A stretch of 8,256 nt of DNA from Bacteroidota bacterium (GTDB lineage: Bacteria > Bacteroidota > Bacteroidia > Chitinophagales > Chitinophagaceae). Shown in pieces: positions 6,256-8,256 of the stretch; position 1 is the first letter of the stretch, and every line of letters begins with the position of its first letter. Made by a program: the position numbers and the translations under genes. The notes beneath the pieces are model-generated. The model ran no database searches, had not been told where the DNA came from, and saw only the letters and a list, made by a program, of their open reading frames with translations. Location of the stretch: NCBI GenBank assembly GCA_023423285.1, contig JAFAFV010000087.1, positions 1-8,256 of the forward strand. The letters run 5' to 3'.

Positions 6256-7128
6256 TTATTTGATGATTATAAGCAACAACCACACCACTGGTACGGCAAT
6301 CAACAATGAATCAAAACGGTCTAAAAAGCCGCCATGCCCCGGCATAATTTTGCCACTGTCTTTCACGCCTGCCGATCGCTTTATTTTAGACTCCAATAAA
6401 TCGCCTAGTGTGCCAAAGACGGCAACAATAAGCGATATTCCCAAAAGAACAGGCCATTCAAACCAATTTTTTAACATCAACGTCATGCCCAGCACGCAAA
6501 GCAGCATGCCTCCAATCGTGCCTTCTATTGTTTTTTTAGGCGATATTTTTGAAAAAGGTGTTTTACCTACGGCCGAACCCACGAGGTACGCCATGGTGTC
6601 ATTGATCCAGATGGCAACAATAATCAATATTGGTATGTAAAACCCGTGTGGCTTGTTTAATAATAATTCCTCATTAGTCAATACTTTGATGTCTTCTGAA
6701 AGGCGTAAATGCAGCAGTAATCCCATGCTTACTGATATATACAACAAGCCCGCCGCCAACACCCCAATAGCCTGCCAGGATACTTTGTACTTTTTAAAAA
6801 CACCCATCAAAACCAATACAGAACCGGCTAATAAAAAAGATAAGGCAAAACTGTGCTTTACTGAATAATAGCTTAGCAACAGTCCGTCGCTAAACAGTAA
6901 GATGATGTGAAAGCCTATGAGAGCAAAGCCCCAGACGATATAAGGATGAAAAAATGTGCGGTATTTTTTTTCTATCAATTTGCCAAACTCATGCCAGCAA
7001 CCAAAATGTATGATGCTGATGAGCACAAAAAAACTCCATTCGTTATAAAGCAACCCGGCAGCCATTACCGCCACAAATATTAAAGCCGTAAAAGCTCTTG
7101 TCCAGAATATTTGCCAGTTAAACGCCAT
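6256..7128 (-). CDS. cdsA: Phosphatidate cytidylyltransferase (CDP-diglyceride synthase)
   Basis: CdsA is an integral inner-membrane enzyme that converts phosphatidic acid and CTP to CDP-diacylglycerol and pyrophosphate, the branch-point precursor of phosphatidylethanolamine and acidic phospholipids. The 290 residues are a normal length, with about eight hydrophobic segments (around 12-27, 31-44, 63-82, 94-111, 119-140, 163-185, 203-240 and 272-289). The C-terminal family signature is complete at 247-273: SKIKR (247-251), KDSGK (256-260), PGHGG (263-267) and FLDRFD (268-273). Met262 replaces the usual Leu/Ile/Phe, a conservative change. The motif INDTMAYLVGSAVGKTPFS (175-193) with SPKKTIEGTIGG (196-207) is also typical. 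The ATG lies within the last codons of the upstream protease gene, an 11-base overlap (ATGGCGTTTAA), which suggests translational coupling in one operon. Confidence 0.97.
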   Translation of the reverse strand: MAFNWQIFWTRAFTALIFVAVMAAGLLYNEWSFFVLISIIHFGCWHEFGKLIEKKYRTFFHPYIVWGFALIGFHIILLFSDGLLLSYYSVKHSFALSFLLAGSVLVLMGVFKKYKVSWQAIGVLAAGLLYISVSMGLLLHLRLSEDIKVLTNEELLLNKPHGFYIPILIIVAIWINDTMAYLVGSAVGKTPFSKISPKKTIEGTIGGMLLCVLGMTLMLKNWFEWPVLLGISLIVAVFGTLGDLLESKIKRSAGVKDSGKIMPGHGGFLDRFDSLLIAVPVVWLLLIIIK

Positions 7129-8089
7129 TGGTATTGATATTGCTGCGTGACTCCCGTTTAAATAAGCTAAAAAAATAAATTACAACAGGTATAACGGCAA
7201 GGCCTGCATAAGAGCCGTCTCTGTCGCTCATAATTTCGGTAATACTTAAGCCGTTTGATTTTTGATACCAGATCATCAACACCGCTGCCGCGTTGTTAAT
7301 AAAATGTGCCAGTATAGGCAACCACAGCCTGCCGCTGTATTGGTAAAGCAAACCCAGTATGATGCCCAAAGCCAGCCGGGAAAGAAAGCCATAGGCCGAA
7401 AAATGCACCAGGCTAAAGATAAGGCTCACGGCAATTATAGAAAACCAAACTTGTCGGGTTCCTCTGTACAAATAATTTTGCAACCCACCCCTAAACAGCG
7501 CTTCTTCACATACCGCAGGTACCAGGGCCAGCACAATCAGCGAAATAAAAAGTTCAAGCGGGGAACTTACATTGATGATATTCACCGCCATTTTCATGTA
7601 ATTGCTTTCCAACTTAAAAAACCAGGCTTTCCATTCTGCAGGAAAAGGTATCTGGTAGCTAGCATACGCAAGCGATCCGCTAAGGGCAATGCCGCAGCCT
7701 ATGATCAATATGGTTAGCAACACCTGCTTTCCATTTATTGCACCCTTAAAACCGGTTAATAGTAAAGGCCGCCTGCTCATCAGCGAAGCACTTACAAGGG
7801 TAGGCACTAAAAACCCAAAAATGGCAGACACACTTTGCATCATCTGCAGTTCCCTGAAATACGCAGGATTGCTGGCAATTTCTGCCACTGATGTAATGGT
7901 TTGCCCGGTCATCATCATGATAACCGGCACAGAAAGCAGCCCGCCCAATACCATGCCTCCAAGCGCTAACACAATGAGCATAAAAAATCCGCCGTTATAT
8001 GAAATTCCTTTGTCGCTGAGTTCAGGCATAAATGCAGGAGTTAATTGAAACTTTTCAAAAATAGGAGATAATTGGCTATTGGGTAGCAT
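7118..8089 (-). CDS. CPBP-family intramembrane glutamic-type metalloprotease (CAAX protease/bacteriocin-processing type)
   Basis: This 323-residue multipass membrane protein carries the three conserved CPBP (Abi, Rce1-like) motifs: EEALFRG at 195-201 (Glu195, Glu196, Arg200), FSLVHF at 225-230 (Phe225, His229), and HFINN at 262-266 (His262, Asn266). All predicted catalytic residues are present, so it is probably active. About eight hydrophobic segments are seen (35-60, 86-104, 122-143, 176-192, 213-232, 237-252, 255-275, 294-310), with a soluble N-terminal tail of about 30 residues. CPBP proteins cleave prenylated proteins or peptides in eukaryotes; most bacterial substrates are unknown and bacteriocin immunity is only one described role. 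The context here is phospholipid synthesis, not a bacteriocin cluster, so a housekeeping membrane role is more likely. The ATG at 8089 follows a 41-base gap after the DUF4834-like gene. Met21 or Met37 are possible later starts. Confidence 0.93.
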   Translation of the reverse strand: MLPNSQLSPIFEKFQLTPAFMPELSDKGISYNGGFFMLIVLALGGMVLGGLLSVPVIMMMTGQTITSVAEIASNPAYFRELQMMQSVSAIFGFLVPTLVSASLMSRRPLLLTGFKGAINGKQVLLTILIIGCGIALSGSLAYASYQIPFPAEWKAWFFKLESNYMKMAVNIINVSSPLELFISLIVLALVPAVCEEALFRGGLQNYLYRGTRQVWFSIIAVSLIFSLVHFSAYGFLSRLALGIILGLLYQYSGRLWLPILAHFINNAAAVLMIWYQKSNGLSITEIMSDRDGSYAGLAVIPVVIYFFSLFKRESRSNINTNGV

Positions 8090-8118
8090 GTAAGAAAGTG
8101 ATACTTATACAAGGGATC

Positions 8119-8132
8119 AGTAAAGCTTTACT
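8119..8132. repeat. 14-bp perfect palindrome at the 3' end of the DUF4834-like gene
   Basis: AGTAAAGCTTTACT is a perfect self-complementary sequence. On the minus strand it begins at the second base of the TAG stop codon of the DUF4834-like gene and ends 29 bases before the CPBP start. With no loop it is more like a dimeric protein-binding site than an RNA hairpin, but it may be chance. No T tract follows, so it is not a terminator. Confidence 0.4.
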
Positions 8133-8256
8133 ATTTCACCTCTTCAAACTCAATATACTCACCCACTTTTGCTTCAGGGCTTTCTTTAGGCGGTGTTTGT
8201 TGCTGAGATGCCTGGTTGTAGGCTTCCTGCTGTGCGCGCATATTTTTAAACTGCTC
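8131..8256 (-). CDS. 3' end of a small DUF4834-like protein gene (partial)
   Basis: The minus-strand frame is open from the right edge to a TAG at 8133-8131 and gives the last 41 residues. They are hydrophilic and low in complexity: EQFKNMRAQQEAYNQ, then a Gln/Pro/Glu-rich linker (QQQTPPKESPEAK), then the tail VGEYIEFEEVK. That ending strongly resembles the 'GEYvDyEEv/i' terminus of DUF4834 proteins, small Bacteroidota membrane proteins with an N-terminal hydrophobic segment, here outside the window. Family assignment rests on this short tail only. The function is unknown. It is first in the visible minus-strand series, followed after 41 bases by the CPBP protease gene. Confidence 0.65.
   Translation of the reverse strand, partial: EQFKNMRAQQEAYNQASQQQTPPKESPEAKVGEYIEFEEVK

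Noticed and set aside
6260..6868. Plus-strand open frames opposite cdsA
   Set aside because: cdsA on the minus strand carries the complete CDP-diglyceride synthase signature; the plus-strand frames are its shadows.
7118..8089. A bacteriocin-immunity role for the CPBP protein
   Set aside because: No bacteriocin precursor, ABC exporter or other immunity gene is seen; the visible context is phospholipid synthesis.

Overview
The window looks like an ordinary chromosomal stretch from a member of the Bacteroidota, most likely in the Chitinophagaceae/Sphingobacteriia direction. The evidence is the protein families (a DUF4836-like lipoprotein, a Bacteroidota-type HisRS with the GLNYYTG variant, and a CPBP protease next to CdsA), the general lack of Shine-Dalgarno sequences before the genes, and the presence of TAnnTTTG promoter boxes. 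The genus cannot be fixed from the sequence alone. I see no rRNA, tRNA, CRISPR array, transposase or phage gene.

Layout. Positions 62-2179 (+) encode a secreted two-domain protein, with an N-terminal alpha/beta domain and a C-terminal helical (alpha/alpha) toroid-like domain rich in Trp; it is probably carbohydrate-related. A 210-bp gap follows, ending in a TAACTTTG box five bases before the next start codon. Positions 2390-2857 (+) encode a low-molecular-weight protein tyrosine phosphatase. After 36 bp comes hisS (2894-4252, +, GTG start), so these two probably share a transcript. The next 338 bp (4253-4590) hold an AT-rich inverted repeat, a possible 28-residue membrane peptide (4338-4424) with a Shine-Dalgarno-like GGAG, and about 165 bp of unassigned sequence. 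Positions 4591-6237 (+) encode a DUF4836-like lipoprotein.

The right part runs on the minus strand and converges on the lipoprotein gene with only 18 bp between the stop codons. In transcription order it holds the tail of a small DUF4834-like gene (8256-8131), a CPBP-family intramembrane protease (8089-7118) and cdsA (7128-6256). The last two overlap by 11 bases and are probably translationally coupled. This looks like a membrane-biogenesis operon: CdsA makes CDP-diacylglycerol for phospholipid synthesis, and the CPBP protein is a multipass membrane protease of unknown substrate.

I found no clear new multi-gene system. The items most worth a second look are the tiny membrane-peptide ORF with its upstream hairpin, the possibly leaderless phosphatase promoter, the AT-rich in-frame repeat inside hisS, and the uncharacterised two-domain secreted protein at the left.
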